From: Catellatospora citrea
GTDB taxonomy: Bacteria; Actinomycetota; Actinomycetes; Mycobacteriales; Micromonosporaceae
Length of the DNA stretch: 64,000 nucleotides
Assembly (NCBI RefSeq): GCF_003610235.1
Contig: NZ_RAPR01000001.1
Span: 7,998,001 to 8,062,000, forward strand
Direction: 5' to 3'
The position numbers were made by a program, and so were the translations under genes. Below the pieces are notes generated by a model. The model ran no database searches and was not told where the DNA came from. It saw only the letters and a program-made list of their open reading frames with translations. Numbering within the stretch: the first letter of the stretch is position 1; every line of letters begins with the position of its first letter. Below are positions 7,903-16,684 of the stretch, in pieces.

Positions 7903-10900
7903 ATGCGATGGAAGCGAACACTCGGCGCAGCACTCCTGCTACCAGCCGGCCTGCTGGCCGGGCCCCTGCCCGTCACCGCGCAGCCCGCGGGGGCGACACA
8001 GGCGAGCGCCGACGCACCCGCCGGAGCAGCGACGCCGCGGGTCCGAGCCGGACAGACGGTCACCCTCGTGACCGGTGACCGGGTCACCACCGGCGACGGC
8101 ACGGCGGTGTCGATCCAGCCGGCGAAGGGCCGCGAACAGGTCACCTTCGCGACCAGCCGGTCCCGGGGACACCTGCGGGTGATCCCGAGCGACGCCATGG
8201 CACTGCTGGCCGCGGGCCGTCTCGATCCGCGCCTGTTCGACGTCACGGCCCTGCTGGAGTACGGCTACGACACCCGGCGGGCCGAACTCCCGCTCATCGT
8301 CACCGCCGACGGCACGAGCACGGCCCAGATCCGCTCGGCTGCCGCCGCCGTGCCGACCGGCGGACGGGTCCGGCGGCAGCTGCCCCGGCTGGGCATGCTG
8401 TCCGTCGCGCAGGACCGCGCGCAGGCGGCCGCCTTCTGGCGGGAGCTGACCGGCCAGACCGGACAGGCGATGCGCCCCGGCATCGCCAAGGTATGGCTGG
8501 ACGGGCTGCTCAAACCCGCCCTCGACGGCAGCGTCGCGCAGATCGGCGCACCCGCGGCCTGGCAGGCGGGGCTCACGGGGCAGGGCGTGACCGTGGCGGT
8601 GCTCGACACCGGCATCGACGACACCCATCCCGACCTCGCCGGCAGGGTGACCGCCCGCGGCAACTTCACCGGCGGCGTCGACCAGGGCGGTGAGGACGAC
8701 CTCGACCACGCCGGCCACGGCACCCACGTCGCCTCGATCGTCGCGGGCAGCGGCGCGGCCTCGGGCGGCCGGTACCGCGGTGTCGCTCCCGACGTGCGGC
8801 TGCTCGACGGCAAGGTCTGCGTCGAGTGGGGCTGCGCGGAATCGTGGATCCTGGCCGGGATGCAGTGGGCCGCGCAGGAGCAGCGCGCCAGGATCGTCAA
8901 CATGAGCCTGGGCGGGTGGGACTCGCCGGGAACCGATCCCCTGGAAGAGGCGGTCGACACCCTCACCCGCCAGTACGGCACCCTGTTCGTGATCGCGGCC
9001 GGCAACGACGGACCGTACGCGACGTCGGTGAGCAGCCCGGCCAGTGCCGATGCGGCATTGGCGGTCGGCGCGGTCAGCAAGGTCGACGCGGTCGCCGACT
9101 TCTCCGGCCGTGGACCCCGGACCGGCGACGGCGGCATCAAACCGGACCTGACCGCACCCGGCGTCGACATCACCGCCGCGAGGAGCAAGGACGCCCCGGG
9201 GCTCGGCGGCGATCCCGGCGACCCCTACGTGACCCTGTCCGGCACGTCGATGGCGACACCGCACGCCGCCGGTGCGGCCGCGATCCTCGCCCAGCAGCAC
9301 CCGGCGTGGACCGGTGCCCGGATCAAGGCCGCGCTGCTGGGCACGGCCCGGCCGAACGCGTCAGCCACCGTCTTCGACCAGGGCGCCGGGCGGGTGGACG
9401 TCGCGGCGGCCGTCGGCCAGGCGGTGACCGCCGAACCCGGCAGTATCGGCTTCGGCACGCAACTCTGGCCGCACGGGGACGACGCGGTGCTGACCCGCGC
9501 CGTCACCTACACCAACGCATCCACGACGCCGATCACCCTCGACCTGGCCGCCACCGCCACGATCGGCGGCAGCGCCGCGCCGGCCGGCATGTTCACCGTC
9601 GACCCCGCGCGGCTGACGGTCCCGGCGGGCGGCAGCGCGCAGGCGACGGTCACCGCCGACACCCGGGTGGCCGGTCCGGACGGTCTGGCAGCCGGTGCGC
9701 TGACCGCGACCCGCGCCGACGGCAGCACGGTGCGCACACCGTTCGCCGTGGACCGGGAGGTCGAGAGCTACACCGTCACCCTCGTGCACCTCGACCGCGA
9801 CGGACGCCCGGCGCAGTTCGCCGACGACGTGACCCGATACGACGGCCTGGTCGGCTTCAACGCCGCGGGCGCGGACGGGACGGCGACCCTGCGTATGCCC
9901 AAGGGCCGCTACGCGTTGAGCAGCTGGTTGGCCGACCGTGCCGACCCCGCCCTGACCCTGCTGGTCCATCCGGCGCTGGACGTCACCGCCGACCGTGTCG
10001 TGACGTTCGACGCGCGGCTGGGCAGGACGAGCATGATCACGGTGCCCCGACCGGCGGCGGTCCTGGCGTCGATGAACATCGCGTTCAGCCTGCAGACCCC
10101 GAACGGTCCGGTCGTCAGCGGGCAGGGCGGCTCGTCGTTCGCGAACCTCTACACCGCCGACGTCGGCGACGGCATCCCGGCGGCGGGTTTCACCTCGTTC
10201 ATCAGCGCGGTGTTCGCCAAGGCGGGCACCGACGCCGACGGCTACTTCCACGACAGCCCCTGGGTCTACACGATCAGCCACCACCAGGCCGACGGGCGGC
10301 TGATCAGTGGATACCGGCGCGACGTCGCCGCAAGCGAACTCGCGACGCTGCCCGTCGCGGTGGCCGCCGGCGACGAGCCGATGGACGGACTGTGGGGTGC
10401 CACGAGCAGCATCCGGCCTGGCCGGGAGGACGAGACGCCCGTGTTCCCGATCGCCTCGCGGCTGCCGTCCACGACGGTCCACTACGTCGACGTCGAACCG
10501 GGCAAGCAGTGGCGCGGGCGGCTGTACCGCACCTGGACCGATCCGGGGTCGGGCGACGGCTGGCGCTACGGCCCCGCCGTGAGCGGCTGGACCGCGTACG
10601 TCGCGGGCCGGACCTACGAGCAGCGGTGGAACCAGGCCGTCTTCGGCCCCGCCTTCGCCGCCGCCGGCGGCTCGACGACGGGCGTCACCCGCGGCGGCGA
10701 CGTCATCGACGTGGACCTGTCGCTGTACGGCGACGGTGCGGGCCGGGTGGACCGCGAGGTCGGGCTGGGCACGACCGTGCTGTACCGCGACGGGCTCCGG
10801 GTCGGCTCGGCGGAGCTCGCCGGGCGCGGCGCGTTCACGGTCCCGCCGGGCGACGCGCGGTACCGGCTGGAGGTCGCCGCGACGCGGGGAACGCCGTTCA

Positions 10901-11271
10901 CGTCCTCCACGCGGACGACCGCCGCATGGACATTCCGGTCCGGACACACCACCGGGGTGCTGCCGCTCTGGGCGGTCCGGTTCTCACCGGTGCTGGACCG
11001 GTTCAACACCGCGCCGGCCGGCCGGTCGTTCACGGTGCCGGTGTCGGTCGTCACGCAGCCGGGCGCGGCGGTCGGACAGGTGAGCAGCCTGACCGTCGAC
11101 GTGTCCTATGACGACGGCGGCACCTGGACCAGGACGGCGGTGCACCAGGGCACGATCACGCTCCGCCATCCGGCGGGGGAGGGCTTCGTGTCGCTGCGCG
11201 CCGTGGCCGCCGACACCCGCGGCAACACGGTGGAGCAGGCCATCCTGCGCGCGTACCGCTTCGGCGGGTAA
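7903..11271 (+). CDS. Secreted S8 family serine peptidase (subtilase)
   Basis: 1122 aa. A Sec signal peptide (about 1-33, MRWKRTLGAALLLPAG) is followed by a propeptide-like region (about 50-200, starting VTLVTGDRVTTGDG). The catalytic domain runs about 205-505, with Asp235 in DTGIDDTHPD, His272 in HGTHVAS, the oxyanion Asn368 in AAGND and Ser449 in GTSMATPHAAG. The remaining 600 residues are beta-rich accessory domains of unknown binding role. The triad is intact, so it should be an active exported protease. It is monocistronic, preceded by a terminator and followed by one. A paralogue with the same propeptide pattern lies at 55.3-59.1 kb. Confidence 0.92.
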   Translation: MRWKRTLGAALLLPAGLLAGPLPVTAQPAGATQASADAPAGAATPRVRAGQTVTLVTGDRVTTGDGTAVSIQPAKGREQVTFATSRSRGHLRVIPSDAMALLAAGRLDPRLFDVTALLEYGYDTRRAELPLIVTADGTSTAQIRSAAAAVPTGGRVRRQLPRLGMLSVAQDRAQAAAFWRELTGQTGQAMRPGIAKVWLDGLLKPALDGSVAQIGAPAAWQAGLTGQGVTVAVLDTGIDDTHPDLAGRVTARGNFTGGVDQGGEDDLDHAGHGTHVASIVAGSGAASGGRYRGVAPDVRLLDGKVCVEWGCAESWILAGMQWAAQEQRARIVNMSLGGWDSPGTDPLEEAVDTLTRQYGTLFVIAAGNDGPYATSVSSPASADAALAVGAVSKVDAVADFSGRGPRTGDGGIKPDLTAPGVDITAARSKDAPGLGGDPGDPYVTLSGTSMATPHAAGAAAILAQQHPAWTGARIKAALLGTARPNASATVFDQGAGRVDVAAAVGQAVTAEPGSIGFGTQLWPHGDDAVLTRAVTYTNASTTPITLDLAATATIGGSAAPAGMFTVDPARLTVPAGGSAQATVTADTRVAGPDGLAAGALTATRADGSTVRTPFAVDREVESYTVTLVHLDRDGRPAQFADDVTRYDGLVGFNAAGADGTATLRMPKGRYALSSWLADRADPALTLLVHPALDVTADRVVTFDARLGRTSMITVPRPAAVLASMNIAFSLQTPNGPVVSGQGGSSFANLYTADVGDGIPAAGFTSFISAVFAKAGTDADGYFHDSPWVYTISHHQADGRLISGYRRDVAASELATLPVAVAAGDEPMDGLWGATSSIRPGREDETPVFPIASRLPSTTVHYVDVEPGKQWRGRLYRTWTDPGSGDGWRYGPAVSGWTAYVAGRTYEQRWNQAVFGPAFAAAGGSTTGVTRGGDVIDVDLSLYGDGAGRVDREVGLGTTVLYRDGLRVGSAELAGRGAFTVPPGDARYRLEVAATRGTPFTSSTRTTAAWTFRSGHTTGVLPLWAVRFSPVLDRFNTAPAGRSFTVPVSVVTQPGAAVGQVSSLTVDVSYDDGGTWTRTAVHQGTITLRHPAGEGFVSLRAVAADTRGNTVEQAILRAYRFGG

Positions 11272-11277
11272 CCGGGT

Positions 11278-11321
11278 CGTGAGGTGAACGTGCCCGCCCG
11301 GCGCTGCACGTTCACCTCACG
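11278..11321 (+). terminator. Terminator hairpin after the protease
   Basis: 16-bp perfect stem (CGTGAGGTGAACGTGC and its complement) with a 12-base loop, six bases after the protease stop codon. Confidence 0.75.
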
Positions 11322-11411
11322 GCGGCTGTTCCTTCCTCCGCCTGCAGGCGCGTGGCCTGGGCCGCATGCACCGGGCCAGGCCGTGTCGTAGCGCTCGCCT
11401 AGGCTCGGGCC

Positions 11412-12518
11412 GTGGGAGTACATGAGCTCACCCGCGCCGAGGCGCGCCGCATCGCCGTACGCGCCCAGCTGCTGGACCGGCCCCGGCCGACCGCGCTGCT
11501 CGGCGTCGTGCAGCGGCTGACGCTGCTGCAGGCCGACCAGACCGCGGCCGTGGCGCCCAACGCGGATCTGGTGCTCTGGTCCCGGCTGGGGTCGGGCTAC
11601 CGGCCCGCCGACCTCGAAGCCGCCCTGGGCGACCAGGCGCTGCTGGAGCTGCAGGGCATGATCCGCCCCGCCGCCGACCTCGCGCTCTACCGCGCGGACA
11701 TGACCGACTGGCCCGGCCGCGGTGAGCTGCTCGACTGGCAGGAGTACCGGCGCGACTGGTTGGCGGCCAACCGCGGCTGCCGGCTGGACATCCTGCGCCG
11801 CCTGCGCACGGACGGCCCCCTGCCGGCCCGGGAACTGCCCGACTCGTGCGAGCTGCGGTGGCCGTCGAGCGGTTGGAGCAACGACCGCAACGTGCTCAAG
11901 ATGCTGGAGTTGATGGAGGCGCGCGGCGAGGTCGCCGTCGCCGGCCGCGACGGCCGTGAGCGGCTGTGGGACCTGGCGGAGCGCATCTTCCCCGACGACC
12001 GGGTGGTCGCGGCGGGCGAGGCGGCGCGGATCCGCGGGCAGCGGCGGCTGCAGTCGCTCGGCATCGCCCGCAGCAGCAGCGCCAAGCAGCCGGTCGAGCC
12101 GGTCGACGTGCACGAGGCCGGTGCGCCGGCCGTGATCGAGGGCCTGCGTGGCCGCTGGCGGGCCGACCCGGCCCAGCTGGACCAGCCGTTCACCGGCCGG
12201 ACCGCGCTGCTGTCGCCGCTGGACCGCCTCGTCTTCGACCGCAAGCGGATGACCGAGCTGTTCGAGTTCGAGTACCAGCTGGAGATGTACAAACCCGTGG
12301 CCAAACGCCGGTGGGGCTACTGGGCGATGCCGATCCTGCACGGCGACCGGCTGGTCGGCAAGCTCGACGCCACCGCCGACCGGCGTGCGGGTGTGCTGCG
12401 CGTCGACGCGATCCACCGGGACGTGCCGTTCACGAAGGCGATGACGGTCGCGGTCGACCGCGAGATCGCGGACCTGGCGGCGTGGCTCGACCTGCACCTC
12501 GACCGCCCGCTGGACTGA
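11412..12518 (+). CDS. YcaQ-type (HTH_42) DNA glycosylase
   Basis: 368 aa from a GTG. It matches the winged-helix family that contains E. coli YcaQ/AlkX, which unhooks interstrand crosslinks and alkylated bases. The N-terminal LQADQTAAV (about 39-47) carries a Gln-x-Asp (Q40, D42) at the place of the catalytic motif; YcaQ-type members use QxD and AlkZ-type members QxQ. Further family landmarks are LLWDRLVFDR-like LLSPLDRLVFDRKRM and the C-terminal VDAIHRD. Length is about that of the family. It is a lone gene, so there is no hint of a self-resistance role in a biosynthetic cluster. Confidence 0.82.
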   Translation: MGVHELTRAEARRIAVRAQLLDRPRPTALLGVVQRLTLLQADQTAAVAPNADLVLWSRLGSGYRPADLEAALGDQALLELQGMIRPAADLALYRADMTDWPGRGELLDWQEYRRDWLAANRGCRLDILRRLRTDGPLPARELPDSCELRWPSSGWSNDRNVLKMLELMEARGEVAVAGRDGRERLWDLAERIFPDDRVVAAGEAARIRGQRRLQSLGIARSSSAKQPVEPVDVHEAGAPAVIEGLRGRWRADPAQLDQPFTGRTALLSPLDRLVFDRKRMTELFEFEYQLEMYKPVAKRRWGYWAMPILHGDRLVGKLDATADRRAGVLRVDAIHRDVPFTKAMTVAVDREIADLAAWLDLHLDRPLD

Positions 12519-12648
12519 TCCGCCGCTGCCGGGCCGGATGTGATCCAGCTCAAGAATCGGGTCTCCGGCGCGGGGGAGGTGTCACATTCGGGAGTGCTGT
12601 CCTGTCTTCACTGCGGGGTGGCGCTCACCGAGCGGCAGAGGAGACGTG

Positions 12649-13122
12649 ATGGCCACGGAACAGGACGCGCCGCGGGTGCTCATCGACAAGCAGCACCCGC
12701 AGGTGTATCGCGCACAACGCGATCTCGCGGCGGCGGTCCGGCAGGCCACGCGCGATGCCGGGCTCAGCCGCGTCCTCGTCGAGCTGGTCAACATCCGGGT
12801 CTCGCAGATCAACCGCTGCGCGTACTGCCTGGACGTGCATGTCCGCGACGCCCTGGCCGGCGGTGAGCGCGCCCAGCGCATCGCCGTCCTGCCGGCCTGG
12901 AGCGACACGACCCTGTTCACCGACCGGGAACGGGCCGCGCTGACCCTGGCCGAATCGCTCACCACGCTGCCCGCCGACGGCGCCCAGGAACGGCACTACG
13001 CCACCGCCAGGCAGCACCTGACCGACGAGGAGATCTCCGCGCTCAGCTGGGTGATCATCGCCATGAACGCCTTCAACCGGATATCCATCGTCAGCCGCCA
13101 CCCCGTCAGCCCGCAGCCCTGA
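12649..13122 (+). CDS. Carboxymuconolactone decarboxylase (AhpD-like) family protein
   Basis: 157 aa. The ATG at 12649 lies six bases after GAGGAG; a GTG directly before it is also possible. The AhpD-type redox motif is intact: INRCAYCLDVH, with Cys57, Cys60 and His64. Members act as peroxidase-linked disulfide reductases or, without the motif, as decarboxylases; the CxxC argues for the redox type. The small acetyltransferase follows 11 bases downstream and is probably cotranscribed. Genes of this family are frequent targets of ECF41 sigma factors; one such factor lies 50 kb to the right, but I see no promoter match to support a link. Confidence 0.9.
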   Translation: MATEQDAPRVLIDKQHPQVYRAQRDLAAAVRQATRDAGLSRVLVELVNIRVSQINRCAYCLDVHVRDALAGGERAQRIAVLPAWSDTTLFTDRERAALTLAESLTTLPADGAQERHYATARQHLTDEEISALSWVIIAMNAFNRISIVSRHPVSPQP

Positions 13123-13133
13123 GAGGAATCACG

Positions 13134-13457
13134 ATGGCCGCCACCGTGCGCGACAATCCCGCCGAGAGCCGTTACGAGATCTACGACGGCGACCAGCTGG
13201 CCGGATTCTCGACCTACAAGCTGACCGCCGACACGATCGCCTTCAACCACACCGAGGTCGACCCGGCGTTCAGCGGCCGCGGGCTGGCCAGGCAACTCGT
13301 CATCGCCGAACTCGACGACGCCCGCCGCCGCGGGCTCGCCGTCCGCCCCTTCTGCCCCTACGTCCGCGAGATCATCCTCCGGCTCGCCGACACCTACCTG
13401 GACCTGGTCCCGGAGGCGGAGCGCGAGCGGTTCGGGCTGGTGCCGGACGTCGTATGA
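13134..13457 (+). CDS. Small GNAT-type N-acetyltransferase (NATD1/YidJ-like)
   Basis: 107 aa, ATG after GAGAGGAAT. It is a minimal acetyltransferase of the COG2388 type: beta strands YEIYDGDQLAGFSTY, the HTEV strand, the acetyl-CoA loop FSGRGLARQLV, and the family-typical CPYVREII near the C-terminus. Substrate unknown. It is probably cotranscribed with the CMD-family gene. Confidence 0.88.
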   Translation: MAATVRDNPAESRYEIYDGDQLAGFSTYKLTADTIAFNHTEVDPAFSGRGLARQLVIAELDDARRRGLAVRPFCPYVREIILRLADTYLDLVPEAERERFGLVPDVV

Positions 13458-13496
13458 CCGAGCATTCGATGGCCCCGAGCGCGCGCGGCCGCCGGG

Positions 13497-14543
13497 TCAA
13501 CCCCTGGTGATCAGCTCGTTGGCGTACGTCGCCACGTCCAGCACCGCCTGCTCGCCCGTGCGCCGGTGCACGTCCAGGGCCGTGTCGATGAACTTGATGC
13601 CGTGCGAGTCCTGGTCGTGCAACCCGCGTGCCATCAGCTCGGCCGGGTCCGTCGCGCCCCGGTCCGGCATCGCCCTGGCGTCCGCGGGCGAGTACGCGCT
13701 GGTCACCGCGGCGGTGGCGGCCCAGGCGGCCTGCACGCTCGGTTCCCAGAGCGCGGGCGGCAGCACCGGCAGCACCCGGGCGATCGCGCTGGGGGCGGTC
13801 GCCGCGTGCACCAGCATCACCGGGTTGCCGTGCCCGTGCGTGCCGTACCGCAGCACCGCGGCCTCGACGATGGCGGCCAGCCGGTCCGGCACACCGGACC
13901 CGCCGTCACCGGGCACCGCCCCGGCCGACTCGGGCCAGCCGGGCAGGTCGGCGAGCTGCGCCAGCCGGGTGCGGATGCCCGACCGCTGATGCGGGACGCG
14001 GGGCACCGCGTCCAGAGCCGAGCGCGGATCCGTCGACCGGTACGGGCCCTTGCCGGCCGGCGCCAGCGGCTGCCACCGGGCCGCCCAGTAGCCGAGCCCC
14101 GCGCCCAGCTCGGCCACCCGAGCCGGGGTCGCCTCGCCGTCCTGCTCGCTGTCGAGCAGGGCACGTACGGCGTGCCCGACCCGGATGACGCCGTGCGTGG
14201 CTCCGGCCGCCACCCCGGGCAGCAGCCGCGGCCACCATTCGATCAGCACCTCGCGCCAGGGCCGCTCGGTGAGTTGCCGGTCGAAGAAGGTGAGCCAGTC
14301 ACCGGTGCGGACCGGGTCGCCCAGCGGTTCGCGCCACTGCCCGGCCGAGATGCGCTGGATGCCGCGTGGGCGTTCGGACAGCCGGTCGGCGTAGCCGTCG
14401 ATCCAGGCGTGCACCCGGTCGCCGTGCCCGTGGCGGACGAGCGCTTCGGCCGCCATCGGGGCGTGGTTGGACAGCCAGCCGTCGCGCTCCGGCCCGGTCT
14501 GCTGCAGTCGCTGGTATACCTCGTCGAGAACCCCGTTTGTCAT
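13497..14543 (-). CDS. Questin oxidase family protein (DUF4243)
   Basis: 348 aa, ATG start; a TTG two codons upstream is possible. It begins LDEVYQRLQQTGPE then SNHAPMAAEALVRHG, the NH-x-PM-x-EAL signature of questin-oxidase-like proteins. GVAAGATHGVIRVGHAVRAL and the C-terminal HDQDSHGIKFIDT / LDVATYANELI are also typical. Fungal relatives perform a Baeyer-Villiger-type ring cleavage of anthraquinones; bacterial relatives are mostly uncharacterised. No flavin or NADPH motif is visible, as in the family generally. No polyketide genes lie next to it, so the natural substrate is unknown. Confidence 0.82.
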   Translation of the reverse strand: MTNGVLDEVYQRLQQTGPERDGWLSNHAPMAAEALVRHGHGDRVHAWIDGYADRLSERPRGIQRISAGQWREPLGDPVRTGDWLTFFDRQLTERPWREVLIEWWPRLLPGVAAGATHGVIRVGHAVRALLDSEQDGEATPARVAELGAGLGYWAARWQPLAPAGKGPYRSTDPRSALDAVPRVPHQRSGIRTRLAQLADLPGWPESAGAVPGDGGSGVPDRLAAIVEAAVLRYGTHGHGNPVMLVHAATAPSAIARVLPVLPPALWEPSVQAAWAATAAVTSAYSPADARAMPDRGATDPAELMARGLHDQDSHGIKFIDTALDVHRRTGEQAVLDVATYANELITRG

Positions 14544-14684
14544 GGTCAACAGCTTGCAATCTCAAGTGCGCTTGATGTCAATGGCTTCTGGCCTGCTGCG
14601 ACATCAACGCGAGCGGCGCCTGCTGCCGCAGGTTCGCCGACACGGCGGACAGCGATGCTGTCGTCGATCATCGATACTCGTCAC

Positions 14685-15146
14685 ATGGACAGACGCGGCG
14701 GGTGGAGGGCGGTGCTCGTTGCGGTCACCGTGCTGGGCGTGCCGTTGCTCCTGTGCGTCGGGGCTTCGCGCCTGGGCCTCGGGCCGTTCGCCGAGGACGC
14801 CGGCGTGGTCGTCACGCAGCACCAGCCGCAGGAGGTGCGGGTGTCGGAGGCCGACCCTGAGTTCTTGGCCGTAGGCGTGGCCTGGAGCGAGGACGGCTAC
14901 TGCTCGGGCCAGTTCAGCCTGCCGGTGACCGAGACTCCGACCGAGGTTCGCCTGGGCACCGTGACCAGCCGTGTACATCCGGGCGGCGCCTGCGCTGGGC
15001 TCGGCACCTCGAATGGCATGGCGTGGGAGACCGTACGCCTCGGCGGCCCGCTGGCCAATCGCGTGGTCGTCCGCGACATCGACGGCGCGCGCCTGCCCGT
15101 GTACGACGAGAGCCGGCGGCCGGTGATCCCCTCGCCCACGTCTTGA
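14685..15146 (+). CDS. Small membrane-anchored or exported hypothetical protein
   Basis: 153 aa. RRGGWR then a hydrophobic helix (about 10-27), ending near the membrane exit at ASRLG; no lipobox. The outer part is a small beta-rich domain with two cysteines (DGYCSG, GGACAG). The start could also be an ATG ten codons earlier. I do not recognise the family. It is divergent from the questin-oxidase gene. Confidence 0.6.
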   Translation: MDRRGGWRAVLVAVTVLGVPLLLCVGASRLGLGPFAEDAGVVVTQHQPQEVRVSEADPEFLAVGVAWSEDGYCSGQFSLPVTETPTEVRLGTVTSRVHPGGACAGLGTSNGMAWETVRLGGPLANRVVVRDIDGARLPVYDESRRPVIPSPTS

Positions 15147-15233
15147 CCGCCGTCGCGCGCCCCTGCACCTGCGCGGTCGCGACCGGCACCGGACCACCCG
15201 CCGCCGTCGGCGCACGCCCGCTCCGGCGGCCGA

Positions 15234-15845
15234 TCAGCCCGCGGTGGTGGCGGCGTGGTGGTCGCTGATGACTTTGCGCAGCGCGGGCAGCGCGGGCCCG
15301 GCCTGGCCGGCCAGCTGTTCGATGCGCTGCTTGCGCTCGCGGGTCTGCGCGCGACTGATCGCGATCCTGATCTCCCCGACCGCGGCGAGCGCCGTCAGCG
15401 CCCCCTCCTGCGGGTGGGCGCTGCTCGCGCTCAGCGTGCGGGACACCGTCGAACGCAGCTCGCTGACCAGCCGATGGCTGTGCACCTTGACCCGGGTCGC
15501 GGGGAACAGACCGAGCCACCGGTAGCGCTCGGTGCTGATGAGGCGGGCGTCGGCCAGCCGCTGCTGCACGGCGCGGAACATCGGGGTCTGCGCGCGGTGC
15601 ACCCAGTGCTTCCAGCTCTTGAGCTTGGGTGCGGCGGCGAGGTCCCGGAGCACGTCGGCGAGCACGGGGTCGGCGACGTCGACGCCGGTCGGCTTGGCCT
15701 TGCCGTCCGCATCGGACAGCGCGCCGAGCTGGAGGAGCTCGGTCAGGGCCGCGGCGCGCAGGACGTAGCCCAGGTAGCCGTTGCAGGTGAGCTTGTGCCG
15801 GTCGGTGTTGTAGGCCAGCAGGTAGACCTGTGAGGTGAGCTCCAT
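15234..15845 (-). CDS. GPP34 (GOLPH3/Vps74-like) family protein
   Basis: 203 aa. A longer open frame exists, but the ATG giving MELTSQVYLLAYNTDRHKL is the family-typical start and lies 11 bases after the preceding gene. GYVLRAAALTELLQLG and VDVADPVLADVLRDL are typical GPP34 strands and helices. The eukaryotic GOLPH3 fold binds phosphatidylinositol-4-phosphate; actinobacterial members are common and uncharacterised, probably peripheral membrane proteins. It forms an operon with the upstream RHH protein. Confidence 0.85.
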   Translation of the reverse strand: MELTSQVYLLAYNTDRHKLTCNGYLGYVLRAAALTELLQLGALSDADGKAKPTGVDVADPVLADVLRDLAAAPKLKSWKHWVHRAQTPMFRAVQQRLADARLISTERYRWLGLFPATRVKVHSHRLVSELRSTVSRTLSASSAHPQEGALTALAAVGEIRIAISRAQTRERKQRIEQLAGQAGPALPALRKVISDHHAATTAG

Positions 15846-15856
15846 GTCTGCCTCTT

Positions 15857-16060
15857 TCAGTCTGGTTCCTTGGGGGGACGTCCGCGCCGCCTCGGCTCGC
15901 CGACCTCGCCGGGCAGCCTGCCGTCGCGGGCCAGCGACTGGCGCAGCAGGAACTCGATCTGCGCGTTGACGCTGCGCAGCTCGTCTGCCGCCCACCTGGC
16001 CAGCGCGTCGTGCACGGCGGGGTCGAGCCGTAGCAGCAACTGCTTCCGCTCACCCGCCAT
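15857..16060 (-). CDS. Ribbon-helix-helix DNA-binding protein
   Basis: 67 aa. [20 protein letters not shown] followed by [17 protein letters not shown] is the strand-helix-helix pattern of Arc/MetJ-like (CopG-type) repressors, ending in a basic Pro/Arg tail. It sits directly upstream of the GPP34 gene (11-base gap). A 12-bp perfect palindrome lies just upstream of its start, so it probably represses this operon. Confidence 0.82.
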   Translation of the reverse strand: MAGERKQLLLRLDPAVHDALARWAADELRSVNAQIEFLLRQSLARDGRLPGEVGEPRRRGRPPKEPD

Positions 16061-16065
16061 GGAGC

Positions 16066-16083
16066 TAGCATAGTGATATCACT
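16066..16083 (-). promoter_or_regulatory. Promoter with palindromic operator for the RHH-GPP34 operon
   Basis: AGTGATATCACT at 16072-16083 is a perfect palindrome. Reading toward the RHH gene, it abuts a -10-like TATGCT (16071-16066). Two short half-sites around a dyad are what RHH dimers bind, so autoregulation is likely (inference). Confidence 0.6.
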
Positions 16084-16113
16084 TTTCCGGGCGCAAGTAG
16101 GCCCGTGCGGGTC

Positions 16114-16608
16114 TCAGCCCATGCCGTGCGGCCCGGAGCTGCGGCGCAGTCCAGGGTGTACGCCGCGCGGGTAGCCGCTGTGCTCGGCCAGGCGCTGCAG
16201 CAGGGCGAGCAGTTGTCGCCGTTCGCCGCCGTCCAGGCCGGTGAGCAGCTCCTCCTCCTCGGCGTCGGCGATGGCGACGGCCTCGGGCAGCAGGGCGCGG
16301 GCCGCGTCGGTCAGGTGGATCGCGTGGGCCCGCCGGTCGGCGGGATGGCGCCGGCGTTCGGCGAGCCCGCGCTGCTCCAGGTCGTCGAGCAGGCCGACCA
16401 TCACCTTGCGGTGGATGCCGAGCGCCTCGGCGAGCTGCTGCTGAGTCCGGCCCTCGCCCTGGGCGAGGTGCATGAGCAGGCCGAAGTGACTGGGTTGGAT
16501 GCCCAGCGAGGCCAGGCGATCGGTGAACCGCGCCGCGGTGTGGAAGCCCAGCTGCGACAGCAGGAAGTTGGTCCGCTCGCCCAGCGGTCGGTTCGAAGGC
16601 GCAGGCAC
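16114..16608 (-). CDS. MarR family transcriptional regulator
   Basis: 164 aa from a GTG; an ATG 14 codons upstream would run through the divergent promoter region. The winged helix is clear: FGLLMHLAQGEGRTQQQLAEALGIHRKVMVGLLDDLEQRGL, with the wing ERRRHPADRRAHAIHLT. It is divergent from an NAD(P)-binding protein gene 76 bases away, the usual arrangement for a MarR repressor and its target, with an imperfect inverted repeat in between. Confidence 0.88.
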   Translation of the reverse strand: MPAPSNRPLGERTNFLLSQLGFHTAARFTDRLASLGIQPSHFGLLMHLAQGEGRTQQQLAEALGIHRKVMVGLLDDLEQRGLAERRRHPADRRAHAIHLTDAARALLPEAVAIADAEEEELLTGLDGGERRQLLALLQRLAEHSGYPRGVHPGLRRSSGPHGMG

Positions 16609-16614
16609 CGAAGT

Positions 16615-16651
16615 ATTGTACGTCCACGAAATTGTCCTGTACGGTAACAAT
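16615..16651. promoter_or_regulatory. Divergent promoter region with imperfect inverted repeat
   Basis: Toward the right, TTGTAC (16617-16622), 17 bases, then TACGGT (16640-16645) fits a sigma-A-type promoter for the NAD(P)-binding protein gene. The outer parts ATTGTACGT and ACGGTAACAAT form an imperfect inverted repeat, a candidate MarR site. Confidence 0.45.
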
Positions 16652-16684
16652 CACCAAGACTCCTCATTTCCCGAAGGGCACCCG

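Noticed and set aside
12541..12648. Possible ECF41-type promoter before the CMD-family gene (ggtgtcaca-like segment)
   Set aside because: A TGTCACA string is present near 12581, but I could not place a convincing CGTC element at the right spacing, so I do not claim it.
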